The translations under genes were made by a program, and so were the position numbers. This document shows positions 1 through 11,184 of a DNA stretch of 64,000 nt, piece by piece. The notes below the pieces were generated by a model. The model worked only from the letters and a program-made list of their open reading frames with translations, had not been told where the DNA came from and made no database searches. The stretch lies in the NCBI GenBank assembly GCA_031772625.1, contig CM062817.1, positions 891,794,184 to 891,858,183 of the forward strand. Reading direction: 5' to 3'. This DNA comes from Pinus tabuliformis. Lineage: Eukaryota; Streptophyta; Pinopsida; Pinales; Pinaceae. The number at the start of each line of letters is the position of its first letter. Within the stretch, counting starts at the first letter, position 1.

Positions 1-464
1 CAAATATAGAGGGAGACTACATATATCCAAGATAAATATTGGAATATGAAGATTTTGGAAATATTATTTTTGGGATTTTGATGGCCAATTTGGATACCCT
101 ATCTTTGAAGGAATTTTTACTCCAATTACCTAGCTGAAATGGGAGCATAAGATATATGGTTGGAAATATTATTCTGAGACATTTACAAAGGTATATGGCA
201 TTCCCTATAAATACATAGGAATGACGAGATATGAAATATTTTGTCAGGATGACCCAACTAGAAAATGGAAGTAGACCTACCCAACCAATTCTACAAGTTG
301 GCCCCATAAGTGAACATAAAATCCCTATAAATAAAGAATATATGAGTTCATTTAAGGTGTATTAAAGAAAAAATATATCTTAGGTGCACAAGAAGATCTA
401 AGGAATATTTTTGGGGCAATTCTTAGAGATTAAAAGAGGAAACAAAAATGTGATTTATGGGGTA
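1..464. other. No recognisable gene; AT-rich flank
   Basis: I see no conserved domain, RNA gene or clear repeat in this stretch. The reading frames are short and carry no family motif. It precedes the 187-bp tandem array. Confidence 0.5.
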
Positions 465-1027
465 AACAAGTCATCTTGGAATTTTCGTTATAATTTTTTT
501 TTATGGGATGTTTCAAATTATGAAACTTGGAGGATACAAACAAGATATTTTTATACACCCATGGTTCAAATTTCAAAACTTGGTTCACTATAATTTTGGA
601 GATATGCTTTGAGGAAGTTAGGCTTCCTAAATTCTCCTTAAATCTTCTTCAAAGAAGTCAACTTGGTATTTTCACTATAAATTTATTTAATGTGATGCTT
701 AAGAATGTGAAGCTTCGAGGATATAGATAGAATATCTTCATTTACTTGAGGTCAAAATTTCAAACATGGGTTCACTATAATTTTGGAGATCTTCTATGAG
801 GAAGTTAGGCTTCCTAAATGCTCCTTAAATATGCTTCAAATGGGTTAGATTGGTGTTTTTACTACAATTTTCTTTCTAAGATGTTTCAGACTATGAAATT
901 TGGAGGAGATAAAGAAGAGATGCCAAGGTACCTATGGTATAAATTTCAGACCTTGTTTCATTATAACTTTGATGATATGATATGAGACAATTAGTGTTCC
1001 TGAATGTTCCTGAAACATGCTTGAAAC
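465..1027. repeat. ~187-bp tandem array, left arm
   Basis: Three successive units share a TTGG-TATTTTCACTATAA-like block followed by GATGTTTCA..ATGAAA.TTGGAGG. The GATG anchor falls at 507, 694 and 880, giving periods of 187 and 186 bp. A second shared block, GAGGAAGTTAGGCTTCCTAAA, lies near 610 and 797. The next anchor is expected near 1066, but the array is broken at 1027 by gypsy element E2 and resumes at 13656. It looks like a small satellite or a remnant of a longer array. Nothing suggests coding. Confidence 0.75.
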
Positions 1028-1451
1028 CGATCCATAAATTGTCGTGGATATTCCACTGGATTGTTCATCATAATAGATCTAGTAATATTATATTAAAAAT
1101 CTTAAATCTGACCTATTACAATTTTATTAAATTTATGGATTTGTAGATTTACTGTTAATCGTGCATGTATGAAAATGAGAATTATGTAGAAAATAGAGAA
1201 CAAAAAAATAAAATCTCACACACACATTTGACACAAGATTTTCTCTAGTAAACCCTTTTGGCAGAAAAACCTAGCTAAAAGGTGAGGCTGCTCCACTCTC
1301 TTTTTCTTTCTGGAAACATGGCTGCGAGTACAAATAAGTATGGACTATGTCCCGTGCGCTGCTACAATGCACCTCTGTGTGCTCTACCTCTTATCCCCTC
1401 TTGGCTATTTTTTCTCAGCTATGGAACAAATGCACTGAAAATAATGGAATT
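1028..1451 (-). repeat. E2 3' LTR, left part
   Basis: It aligns with 12725-13154: the starts (CGATCCATAAAT versus TGATTCGTAAAT), then TTCCACTG, TTTTATTA, GAAAATAGAGAA and AAATGCACT follow in the same order. The LTR breaks at 1451 where E1 is inserted and continues at 5590. The two short forward frames at 1282-1479 and 12863-13183 are homologous LTR sequence, not genes. Confidence 0.85.
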
Positions 1452-1948
1452 TGATGCAGGTGCATATAACCTAGGTTAAGTGTTTACTTGGGGAGTTAGT
1501 TTACAAAGCTATGATTTAATTAATTATTGTAATTTTATATAGTTTTTAAGAGAGAATGAATATTATTGTAAGTAGAAGAAGTTTCAAGAGTATTGTGGAA
1601 GGCTTGAGAGGATTATGGATTAGTTAGCTCTTATCTAGGGATAAGGGATTAGATGAGAGATTTTATGGATTAGGAGAGATATTTTGGAGTTTGTTGAGGG
1701 ATCTAGAACCTACCTTGGGTTCTAATCCATTTGTATAAATTGAGCTGAGCACATCAGGCATGTAAGATGTATAAGTGTGTGAGTGAGCGTGAGAAATGAG
1801 AGGCCAATCATTGGGCCAGTTCTCCTGTAATTATTTTGTTTAGTAATTAATCATTTTTTGAGTTTATGTACATGCCTATTCCATTTTCTTTTCAGTTTTA
1901 GTGGGTGTTAATTTTATTAATGTACAGACCTATGGTTAGATGGCTGCA
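1452..1948 (+). repeat. E1 5' LTR
   Basis: It starts TGATGCAGGTGCAT and ends near TGCA, and is repeated at 5092-5589. A TATA-like TATAAAT at 1734-1740 follows GGTTCTAATCCATTTG and is the likely promoter. The copy at 5375-5381 keeps it. Confidence 0.85.
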
Positions 1949-1956
1949 ACAATTTT

Positions 1957-1968
1957 TGGTATCAAAGC
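1957..1968 (+). other. E1 primer-binding site (tRNA-iMet type)
   Basis: TGGTATCAAAGC differs by one base from the plant initiator tRNA-Met complement TGGTATCAGAGC. It lies 8 bp inside the 5' LTR. Confidence 0.8.
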
Positions 1969-4900
1969 TTGCAGTAGCCTCGTCTAATGTGTGTGCCTGA
2001 ATTGATCGGATTTAGTGGCAACGTTATTTAAATATATATATATATATATATACACTCTTTGTGTGCGAGGGGTGTAAAGTGTTGATGCGATTTGGTAGAG
2101 ATCGATGAGGTAGAGTATGTGGATCAAGTCCCTGATGTTCACAATGTTTTGTCACTGAACGTGTAATTCTGGTGTGTCAGTAGCCAAAGGAGAAATTTTG
2201 GCACTGAATGATAGAGATCGATGAAGAATTACGGTGCTTTCATGATTTCCTGTGGGTTTAGTACATATGGTTCCATCTTATTTTCGTTGGCACAAATGAA
2301 TAAGTGTGTTCTTCTCTGGTGATCTGCACGAGCTGGAGCATGGGTATTGATCCCCTGCCTACCAAATCTCGTTGAAAAAAAAAACCTAAGTTTCAGATAT
2401 ATAAGTGCAGACTCCAGAGTATGACTGTATGTACAAATGGCAGAGTATGATTCAGTGTGTGATACATTATAATGGCGCGATGAAAAGTGGAATTGGAGGT
2501 CGTGTTTCATCTAATGGGGTCAAGAGAAACCACTGTTATTGGCTAGAATCTTCCATGAGCATTATTGCATTTGAAGAAGATGAGAACATTTCTCTGGTGG
2601 AAGCTGAGACTGTTTTTTAATTGAAGAGCTCGGGATCTGACGTTCTGGATGGACCAGAGCACCGCTGATGTGAAATTACAGTTAATCGTCGTGAAGGATA
2701 CAAAATGAAGACCCACAAGGCATCAACTAAGAGATTCCATGTGAACTGGACGTGGAATATAGTGCGTTGGCATTGTAGGGAGCTATGGATGCCACATGTA
2801 TTTGATCTCTTCAACAAGTTTTTGAAGGTGTGATTTTCGTGGTTTTCGTTACAAACAATGCAACAACAAAAGATTGGAACAAAAGTCAAAATCTTCCCTC
2901 AAATCCGTGAGACTATTGATGGGCTGGAACGCCCTTTGGTGACTGAATTGTGTCGTGGGATTAACTTCTTTGAAGTTGTAGCGACGTTGATATATTTTTA
3001 AACTATTGGATGGGGTGTTAGTAGCAGACTGACTAGAGAGAAGCTACACATTGGATGAGAGGTATAGCTATTTGTGATTTGAATTCCATTAAAGTTTGAA
3101 TTCCTGAGAAAAGCATCATTAAAGGTGTGTATGCAAAAAAACACAAAGCTCAACAATTATATTAAAACATGATGCCAAGAAAATAAAAAATATAAATGAC
3201 TAGTTATGATGAGAATTAATGAAAAGCATCATTATAATATTATTAAAGTTCATTAGAAGAGTGGAAAGCTAGGAGGAAGGAAATGTGAATATTGTAAAGA
3301 CTTTTAAAGATAGATTATGGAGCGCAAAGTGATTTTCTTGGAATATAAAAGTGTGTTTGAGAAGATGGAAGAAGTAGGCAAGGAATCTCACAAGTGCATG
3401 CCAATTGGATAGTGCAACAATTTTAAGGTGGAATCATGAATTATTTATCCATCCAAAGCCATTTTGTAAGCGGTGAGAAAGCTACAAAATAGCATATGTG
3501 AATTCAAGTTGAACTAAGTAAATGTTTTAGTCATTTAAAGTAAAATTAGAAACTCATTAAAGGTCAATTCTATGTATTTGGTAAAAAAAAAAGATTGTAA
3601 TGAAGGCAACTTTTGTCGAAGGTCATGAATTGAGGTAATAGTCATAATCATAAAAGTCAAGGGAAGATTGATCGAGCGCTCAAATGAACAAATATCCTTG
3701 TATAAGTTGATTTGAAGTGAGAGCATCTCCCAATTGTAAAATTCAAGTCAAAGAGTCATGTAATTGATCGAGTTGTTGTAATTAAAAAGATCAATATTTA
3801 AGAGTCAAGTACGCCAAGATCCATTAATGTAAAAGTATGGAGTCAAAATAAAATTAATTCAAGTCAACGGTGATTGTAATGGGTGCATGATCAACGGAGC
3901 CCGACACCCAAATTCTATTCATTGTAAAGGAAATCTGAAGAGTTACAACAGTTGTTGTTTCCAACAAAAAGAGAAGCAAGGAGTGCTCAGAAGTAAGGTT
4001 CAAGTGAAGTGAACTATTGGCCAAGTTCAAAGGAAATAACTTGGTAAAGTGATTCAATTGTAGGTTATAGTGAACAAGGTGAAGTTCACAATAGAAGATG
4101 CAGACTCCTGAAAAAGGCCACGATAATTCCATAGAAATTGGCATTGGTGATGACGAGAAAGAGATTGCTGAATTAAAGGCACGACTTGACGTGTTAACGG
4201 AGTTCTTAGAAAGACAAAGACACATATGGGTAATAAAACGAATAGTTAAATGGAAAATTAAAGAGTTGATGGGAAAAAGGCAGAAGCGTAAACTAAAAAT
4301 TTTGGAAGCAGAGAAACTTCAAACAAACATATATATATTTGTGAACTAGAGCAAGGATCATTGCTTGGTGATGAAGATGATGATATGAGCGTGGGTTGGA
4401 TTCCCACAAATGACACTATAGATTGTTCAAAAAACCAACATGAAGACCTGAAGACAGGTTCATCCTTCAAACCTTATGTTTTTAAATCTAACCATTGGTG
4501 TGTGCATGCAAGATATGTTGCTGAACAACCAATTGATACAAAAATGAAGTAAGTTGCTGATGAACTGGAAAATGATGGGCCAAATTTCAACATGAGAGAT
4601 ATTGAAACAGAACTAAAGTTCTTAGAAGAATGGTTGGACAATCCAAAGCTAGAGCATGACGCAAAGGAAATTAAGATGGAATGCAACATGCCTTAAAATC
4701 GACAAATTTGGTGCAACAAAAGCATAGAGATTGACAACAAAGTTCAGCAAACGAATAATAATGTACAACCAGAAGACAAGTTAAATATCAAAATTGAATA
4801 AATGAAGAAGATGAGGTTGAAAAAATCTCAGAAGATGTCCATTGAACAAAGAAAAATCAAGGATAACAATAAGATACATCTGACTACACAAATATACATC

Positions 4901-5091
4901 AACAAAAAGGGAGGACAACTACAACATAAAGTTTGGAAGCCTGGAAGACGAAAGAAGAAAACCATAGAACATCAAAAGTATGACAAAGCACTTGATCAAC
5001 AACAAACTAAAGTGCAGGATCCAGGAGGATGTATAATCAATTATGAAGACATATGGTCAGGAGACCATGAATTCTTTTTACCTGGGGAGCC
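1969..5091 (+). other. E1 internal region, no recognised protein
   Basis: I do not recognise this region. Two short frames are weakly notable. One at 4098-4349 encodes 83 residues, acidic at first and then basic. One at 4802-5119 encodes a Lys/Gln-rich 105-residue peptide whose last codons run 27 bases into the 3' LTR. A (TA)n run lies near 2033-2051. The material between 2050 and 4090 has several short frames without motifs. It may be decayed gag or captured DNA; the sequence alone does not decide. Confidence 0.5.
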
Positions 5092-5119
5092 TGATGCAGG
5101 TGCATCTAACCTAGGTTAA
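4802..5119 (+). CDS. Hypothetical basic peptide reading into the E1 3' LTR
   Basis: This 105-residue frame is rich in Lys, Gln and Arg (KKMRLKKSQK start, PGRRKKKTIE centre). It ends with SGDHEFFLPGEPDAGASNLG, the last residues being encoded by the LTR. I recognise no domain. The acidic-aromatic tail just before the LTR could be the end of a longer ancestral gag-pol-type frame whose upstream part has decayed or been replaced. It may equally be chance in an A-rich region. The start codon is simply the first ATG of the open frame. Confidence 0.25.
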   Translation: MKKMRLKKSQKMSIEQRKIKDNNKIHLTTQIYINKKGGQLQHKVWKPGRRKKKTIEHQKYDKALDQQQTKVQDPGGCIINYEDIWSGDHEFFLPGEPDAGASNLG

Positions 5120-5589
5120 GTGTTTACTTGGGGAGTTAGTTTACAAATCTAGAATTTAATTAATTATTGTATTTTTCTATAGTTTTTAAGAGAGAATGAA
5201 TACTATTGTAAGTAGAAGAAGATTCGAGAGTATTGTGGAAGGTTTGAGAGGATTATGGACTAGTTAGCTCTCATCTAGGGATAAGGGACTAGATGAGAGA
5301 TTTTATGGATTAGAAGAGATATTTTGGGAGTTTGTTGAGGGATCTAGAACCTACCTTGGGTTCTAATCCATTTGTATAAATTGAGGTGAGCCCATGAGGC
5401 ATGTAAGATGTAGAAGTGTGTGAGTGAGTGTGAGAAATGAGAGGCCAATCATTGGGCCAGTTCTCCTATAATTATTTTGTTTATTAATTAATCATTTTCT
5501 GAGTTTATATCCATGCCTATTCCATTTTATTTTTAGTTTTGGTGTGTGTTAATTTTATTAATGTACAAACCTATGGTTAGAGTTTTGCA
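5092..5589 (+). repeat. E1 3' LTR
   Basis: It is the direct repeat of 1452-1948, with the same TGATGCAGGTGCAT start and shared landmarks CTAGGTTAAGTGTTTACTTG, GATCTAGAACCTACCTTGGG and GAGAGGCCAATCATTGGGCC. Differences are mostly single-base transitions. Confidence 0.85.
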
Positions 5590-6029
5590 TCAAAATCCCT
5601 TTTCCTTCTCATGGTACAGTAATAACATAACCCAATAGCCTACTTGTGGGTAGGTTTGACCACCTCAAATCTTAACCAGAGTTACAATATAAGCTATTAT
5701 AGAGTCTTTTAAATCACAATCATGTGGCTAGCCCCTTTTCAATGAATAATGGGAGCTAACATGACATCCTCTCGAATTATGGTGGTGAAAATAGGAAGTT
5801 CAACTTCTAAGTGGCATAAATTTCACATACAGACTCTGATTAACACAATTCTATTCTACACAAAAAACATCGTTTGATGCCTCAAAATGCTCCCATAAGG
5901 TTTCAGACCTTGTTTTCCAAACTAGGTCTTGCCAGTAAAAATGGTCCGATGAGATGATTCCTCCAATTTTTCCACTCTGAAATCATTGAGATGGATGACA
6001 AACAATATAATGATCCAATCTGGATCACA
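5590..6029 (-). repeat. E2 3' LTR, right part
   Basis: It continues the LTR interrupted at 1451. It matches 13155-13655 at AATCCCTTTTCCT, GGTTTGACCACCTCAA, GAATAATGGGAGC, CAGACTCTGATT and AATATAATGATCCAAT. The right copy has an extra ~50 bases around 13410-13470. It ends GGATCACA, which reads TGTGATCC on the element strand directly after the polypurine tract. Confidence 0.85.
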
Positions 6030-6041
6030 CCTCCCCATTTT
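6030..6041 (-). other. E2 polypurine tract
   Basis: The minus strand reads AAAATGGGGAGG immediately before the 3' LTR start TGTGATCC, the expected position for plus-strand priming. Confidence 0.7.
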
Positions 6042-6118
6042 GGGAGGATTTTGGTCCCCAAAATATTCTACTGAATGAGGTGAGGAAAATTTTCCTCCAC
6101 CCTCTCTCAGGTGTACCA

Positions 6119-8640
6119 TTAAGATTTTCCTATAAATGTTCCTTTCAATCTAATTTTCCAAAGGTCATGTTTCCCCTGTCTTATAGTTCTATACCTATTG
6201 TGAAAAACTACATATTTTGTCAACTCTTCCTGAGCATCTGGTGCCAAATCCTCCACCAAAGGTAGGAATTGTTCCTCTTCTTGATCTAGCATGGTAGGCT
6301 CATAGAGTTTCAGATTCTCTACATTCACAACTCAGTAAATGTGCATTTATGGTGGTCAATTGAGTTGATAGGAATTATCATCCACCTTTTCCAATATCTC
6401 GAAGAGACCATATCTCAAAGCCTTTATTTTCTTACTAGGCCCCTGTACCCTCTCCTTGTTCGACTATAGCCATATTTTGTTTCCCACCTTGAACGATTTC
6501 TCTCTTACGTGTTGATCATGCCTAGCCTTATATTTCTCCTGCAACTTCTGCAGTGCCTCTCATATCTATAGATGGATCTTCTTGATATTCTCTATAATTT
6601 TTCATCCATCAATGCGTCTTCTGTAAGATCTTCCCTCACTCTTTGCTGACCATATGAAATGTCCAAAGGTGAAGGTGACAAATATCCAAAACAAGTTCCA
6701 AATGGGGCCTTTCCTATAGAAGTGTGGACTGCTCTATTGTAAGAATTTTGTATACATACCAGATTTCTATCTCAAGTCTTTAGATGCTTTTGTTGTATCC
6801 CCTCAGAAATTACACCAAAGTCTTGTTGACTACTTCTGTCTACCCTCTATTTGTGGATGGAAGTTGTAGATATATTCAACTTCGTGTCCATCTTCTCCAA
6901 CAATCTAGTCTAGATGCATTGATAAATCCTATAATCCTATCTGAAATGATACTCCTTGATATCCCAAAGTGTACCCAGACTTGTCCAAAGAACAAGTTTC
7001 TTATGCCTTTCCCATTGACGATCTTTTTATAGGGCATAAGAACACACATATTTCTGAACCTATCAACTACCATGAACAAATATTCATGTCCCTTCCTATT
7101 TGTTGGTAAACCTCCCACAAATTCCATGGAAATAGTTTCCCAAGGTCAAGTGGGTACAAGTAAGGGATGATATATACCCTGTTTCCTATTGCTAGGCTTG
7201 CTGGTACAACAAAGCATGCATCCTCTTATGAACCTAGCTACCTGCTCTTACATCTTGGTCCAATACATATACCTCTACAAGTTGGACATGGTATTCCCTA
7301 CACCAAAGTGCCTTGCAACCTTGGAGGTGTGAGCCTCTCTAATTCGCTGTAATATATCACCTTTAGGAACACATAGCTTATCCAACCTGTAGAGTAACCC
7401 ATCTTGGAGATGGTAGTCAATGGTGATGTTGACATTGCGCACATGACTCTGACTCTGCAATTGCTAAAGAACCCCCTTGAAGTCCTCATCCTTTGAATAT
7501 GCCTCTTTGTATGCATCATGGGTGAATGGATCCATGTGCATAAGAGTTTCCAAATGTATGATATTTGATGTGGGTGGCCTTGAAAGCATGTCAACCAACT
7601 TGTTTGTGCTTCCCTTCTTGTACTTGATCACCAAATGAACCTGTTGTAGAACCCCATCCACTTGTAATGCCTGGTTTGATGTAGCACTTTGGGCATACAA
7701 GTACTGTAGCAGATGGTGATTTGTGTGGATTACTATCTCCTTTCCCATAAGATAATGCTTCCACTTATTCACAAATTGCACCAGGGCATAGAGCTTCTTG
7801 TTATAGATAGGGTAGTTAAGAACTGCCCTATGAAATACTTCAGAATGGTAGCATACATGCCATCCTCCTTTCATCAAGACCATTCCCATAACATACCCAC
7901 TCGCATCTGTTTCCACTTCAAAGGTCCGCTGCAAGTTTGGTAATGCCAAAACTGGTGCTTGAATGATCTTCTTCTTTAGCTCCTCGAGATCCCTCTACTG
8001 ACCCTTTTCACACGGGAAACTCTTTCCACTTGTTGTTATGGTGTGGAGCGGTGCTGGCACCATTGAAAACAAGGTTGTGAGTTTCCTTAGGTACTGTGCT
8101 TTCCCATTGAAACTCATGATATTAGAAATATTAGTAGGCACCAAACATTTCATAATGGCCTCCATATTGGAAGGATCTATCTTCAACTCTCCTCCACCTA
8201 TCACATACCCCAAATACACCAAAGACTGTCATGCAAACTCACACTTCTTGAGATTTGCTAGCGTCGTACATCATTCATTAATTTCATAAATGTAGTTGGT
8301 GCATTGTATAGATAAAATGGCATGACTAATCAATTATAAAAACCTTGCCTGGTTTTGAAGGCATTGTTCCAAGTATATTCTTCTTTGACTCAAACTTGGT
8401 GATATCCAGACTTTAAGTGCAGTTTGGTGAAGTGCTTTGTTTGCTACAATTGATCCAACAAATCATGTATCTTTGGTAGGGGGTATCTTTTTTAGCATGA
8501 TTTTTTTCAATGCCTATAATATATACGCATCCACCAAGTCCCTTCTTTAGAACAATGATGATGGGTGACACACATGGTGATGTACTTAGTCGAATGATAC
8601 CCTGTTCCAGTAGCTGTTGCAATTGTTTCTTCACCTCACT
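6119..8640 (-). pseudogene. E2 pol pseudogene: RT, RNase H, integrase
   Basis: The frames are broken but the order on the minus strand is clear. RT fragments lie at 8413-8634 (LLEQGIIRLSTSPCVSPII) and 7995-8222 (LGYVIGGGELKIDP). RNase H lies at 7464-7949: the first catalytic Asp is kept (VETDASG), but the usual Glu is Lys (YNKKLYALVQ) and the third Asp is Asn (HTNHHLLQYL). The integrase core at 6876-7127 keeps MVVDRF and ISDR; the third acidic residue is not visible. The C-terminal part at 6119-6480 has ILEKVDDNSYQLN and MNVENLKLYEP, as in gypsy elements without a chromodomain. With stops throughout and RNase H residues lost, it cannot work. Confidence 0.85.
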
Positions 8641-9027
8641 TGATTTTATAACAAACTACATGTACAACCCAATGTTTGGCAATGGAGAGTCCGACAATAG
8701 TTGGATATCATGCTCCACATCCCTCTTAGGTGGTAACCATTTATGCTCTCAGAACACATCCCTATATACATGTAGAAAATATTCTAATTGTTATTTTTGT
8801 TTCTAAGTACACCCCTCAAGGGGTGTCTTGCCTCTTACTAGCTCTTCTACATACTGACTTTCACTTAAAAATAATAAAACATACTTTTTGTTGGAACTGA
8901 TCAATTTCTTGGCTTGGTTGACCCTTACCAATGAAAATTTTGACTCGCCTTTGTGTGCATTGATGATGAATGATTTGCCATCCTTGACGAGTTGGTATTA
9001 GTTAGCTCTCTACATGAATTTTACATC
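8641..9027 (-). other. E2 RT-protease linker, degenerate
   Basis: This stretch lies between the RT start and the protease on the element strand and should encode the linker and RT amino-terminal end. The frames are interrupted, and I could not fix any motif with confidence. Confidence 0.4.
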
Positions 9028-9408
9028 TCACATGTACATGTAGGGACTCCCAAACATGACTCCACATACATCAAGGGGAACCACATCTAGTTCTACCTCA
9101 TCAATAAAATCAACACTGCTCGTAAATTTAATTTTGCATTGTTTTGTTACCTTCAACTCTACATCGTTATTAACCCATCCTAGTGGATATGGGTTTGGAT
9201 GATCACAAAATTCCAACCCTAAATTCTTGACCAACTCTGTTGCAATGATATTTGCTTGCGATCTTGAGTCAAACAAAGCATCAATCTTTGTCTTCTTGAC
9301 CTGTATCTTTATGTGGAAGAGTTTGGTCATTTCTTTCTCTTCCTTTTTCTGAAGACTAATCAATTTCACCTCCTTCTTCATTGACGTACAAACAATCATC
9401 TCTTCCAT
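9028..9408 (-). pseudogene. E2 retropepsin-like protease fragment
   Basis: This 126-residue open frame has the gypsy aspartic-protease layout: a basic lead (VKKTKIDALFDS), the alpha-helix block ANIIATELVKNLGL, then VELDVVPLDVCGVMFGSPYM near the end. The active site is expected to read Asp-Ser-Gly or Asp-Thr-Gly. Here it is FDSRSQANII, with Arg for Gly, so the enzyme should be dead. A similar DVCDVLLGEPYLW block occurs in E5 (32224-32433), which indicates related lineages. Confidence 0.75.
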
Positions 9409-9489
9409 GTCCGAGCTTCTTTAAACTTTGGTTCTCAAATTAGTGGCCATGAGATTATTCTTCTTATTATCTTTTTTTGTTCTTTGATT

Positions 9490-9650
9490 TTAGCTTAGAA
9501 TGCAACTTCCAACACTTCTCCTTTGTATGACTGTTAATGTTGCAGTGGTTGCAGTGGTTTCTGGGATCTTTGCATTATTGTGTTGTCGCTGCTGTCTTTT
9601 TATCTTTTCCCCCTTTTTTCTTCTTTTTCCCCTCCTTAGAAGCATCCTAA
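9490..9650 (-). pseudogene. E2 gag nucleocapsid fragment with CCHC knuckle
   Basis: On the minus strand the segment near 9496-9560 encodes NHCNHCNINSHTKEKCWKLH, which contains C-x2-C-x4-H-x4-C, the zinc knuckle of Gag. A lysine-rich stretch (GKKKKGGKDKK) precedes it near 9580-9640. Upstream gag is cut off at 9650/9651, where Sirevirus-LTR-like sequence begins. Confidence 0.7.
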
Positions 9651-10240
9651 TGTTGGAAATACAGAGAGTAGGGGTGGGGTGAATCAATATTCCTTAGAAA
9701 TTAGCACTTCTAAATCTTTTAAGAGCATTAGCTAATCTTCAATTATTATTAATGTTTATGCATTAATAACAGTAAATAAAAGAACACAATAGACACAAGA
9801 ATTTTAGGTGGAAAACCCCTTCGGGTCAAAAACCACCGAACGCTTTTCTAATAAATTCTTTAATCTTCAGCCCCAATTGAAATGAAAGCAACAATTTCCT
9901 ACAATTCTAGAAAAACATTCTTCTCCAACTCCCACTGGAAGGATGCCCCAACGCCCTAGTTTCTTCAATAGTAAACTGAATGGATGCCCCAACATCCTAG
10001 ACCAACCTACCACCCTGAAGTGTTCACAGGCTCCAACTTGCAGGCGACTTCATGCACTAGCCTATCACCTCCCTGCCACCCTACAATGACTGAAATGAGG
10101 CAAGAGTGTGGATTCCCATACCAGGGATAACAATCCACGATACAATATGATTTACAATGATTTTGACCGAACACCCAATCACACTATAACCTGCAACATA
10201 ACCATGACATCATCCCAACAAAGACTCCTATACCTCCCAA
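9651..10240 (-). mobile_element. E3: Sirevirus-LTR-like sequence inserted in E2 gag
   Basis: It begins TGTTGGAAATACAGAG and has GGGTGGGGTGAATCAATATT and later GTGGAAAACC..GGTCAAAAACCACC. The same landmarks in the same order start the E8 LTR at 44768 (TGTTGGAAATAATACTC, GGGGGGTGAATCAGTATTA, GTGGAAAC..GGGTGAAAACCACC). The left junction is sharp at the E2 gag knuckle. I could not find the right end: no CCAACA followed by a matching 5-bp duplication was convincing. The stated end is only where similarity becomes hard to follow. Confidence 0.55.
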
Positions 10241-10338
10241 TAATGCCTTTTCGAATCTAGGCAGATTAACTCTTTTACAATAATGACTCTTCCAATGATG
10301 ACACTTTACAAATGACTCTTTTACAACTTTACAATGAT

Positions 10339-10472
10339 GACTCTTGGCCTTGACACTTCTTCACAATATGCAGATGGTTTTCATGTATTCAAAGGATGTT
10401 CCATTGACTCTTGGCCTTGATACTTCTTCACAATATGCATATGGTTGTCATGTATTCAAAGGATGTCCCACT
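10339..10472. repeat. 67-bp tandem duplication
   Basis: Two adjacent copies of GACTCTTGGCCTTGA.ACTT..., starting at 10339 and 10406, differ at only a few positions. Both contain TTCTTCACAATATGCA and CATGTATTCAAAGGATGT. No coding role is visible. Confidence 0.85.
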
Positions 10473-11184
10473 GCAATGCCTCCTTTTATTTGATACTTCA
10501 ACTCTTGAATTCTTGCTTGAAGTTGTACTTAAATCTTCTTCTACCTGCATGCAAAATTTTCCTAGCAAAACCAATCCCAAAACAAAACAAAATACCCTTC
10601 AACTTACATATGCCTGCAAAACACATGTAAGTGCATAATAATGAATAAATTAAAATTAAAATTACAATGCGTACCTGAAGTGTGCTTTTCATTTTTGTTG
10701 TTGACTTGTTCCAGCAATAGAAAAAGACTCGCACTCTTGATATAGGCCTGGACTCTATGCAAGACTATATCCAAAACTGACCTAAAGATATATATAATAA
10801 AAATTGATGATAGACCCTAGACTTGTGATGGACCAAGTTCTAAGTACAACAACAGAGACCATTCCATAAACTATGACAAGACAAGTAACATGAACTTACA
10901 ACATCATATAGATTTAGCAAACTTGGTGTAGCATCAAGAATATGTAGCATAAAATGTGTAGTATCAAGAATAGGACTTCTGAAAAATTAATTGTGACATA
11001 TAGAGACATAGAGATATAACCGAGACACTGTATATACTTATGTTGTCCTGCAAAAAAATATGTCAGAGATGATACTCAAAATTCAAATGTAAACACTAGT
11101 CATACATACCTTTCTGTAGGATACTTACCCTTGACTGTTGATGTGTGATCCTTACTGCAATGATCCTTGAATGCATGCTTTTTC
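10473..11184. other. Unassigned sequence inside E2
   Basis: I see no domain or clear repeat. It lies between the LTR-like E3 material and the leader-like repeat at 11185, so it is probably part of a nested insertion. Confidence 0.3.

Larger units (their letters stand above)
1452..5589 (+). mobile_element. E1: non-autonomous LTR retrotransposon nested in the E2 LTR
   Basis: Two ~497-bp direct repeats (1452-1948 and 5092-5589) flank 3.1 kb of internal DNA. A primer-binding site follows the left repeat and the purine-rich GGGGAGCC precedes the right one, so the element is on the plus strand. No RT, integrase, protease or RNase H motif is visible in any frame of the internal region, so it probably moved with proteins made by another element. 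The insertion point is exact by comparison with the uninterrupted E2 LTR at 13150-13156. The flanks are GGAAT (1446-1450) and AAAAT (5592-5596), a 3/5 match, so the target duplication is decayed or the ends are off by a base or two. The LTR copies are roughly 94% identical by eye. Confidence 0.85.

Noticed and set aside
1282..1479. 65-codon forward frame
   Set aside because: It lies in the E2 LTR and has a homologous but differently framed copy at 12863-13183; it also crosses the E1 junction.
10339..10472. CRISPR-like direct repeats
   Set aside because: There are only two adjacent copies without spacers, and the context is plant nuclear DNA.
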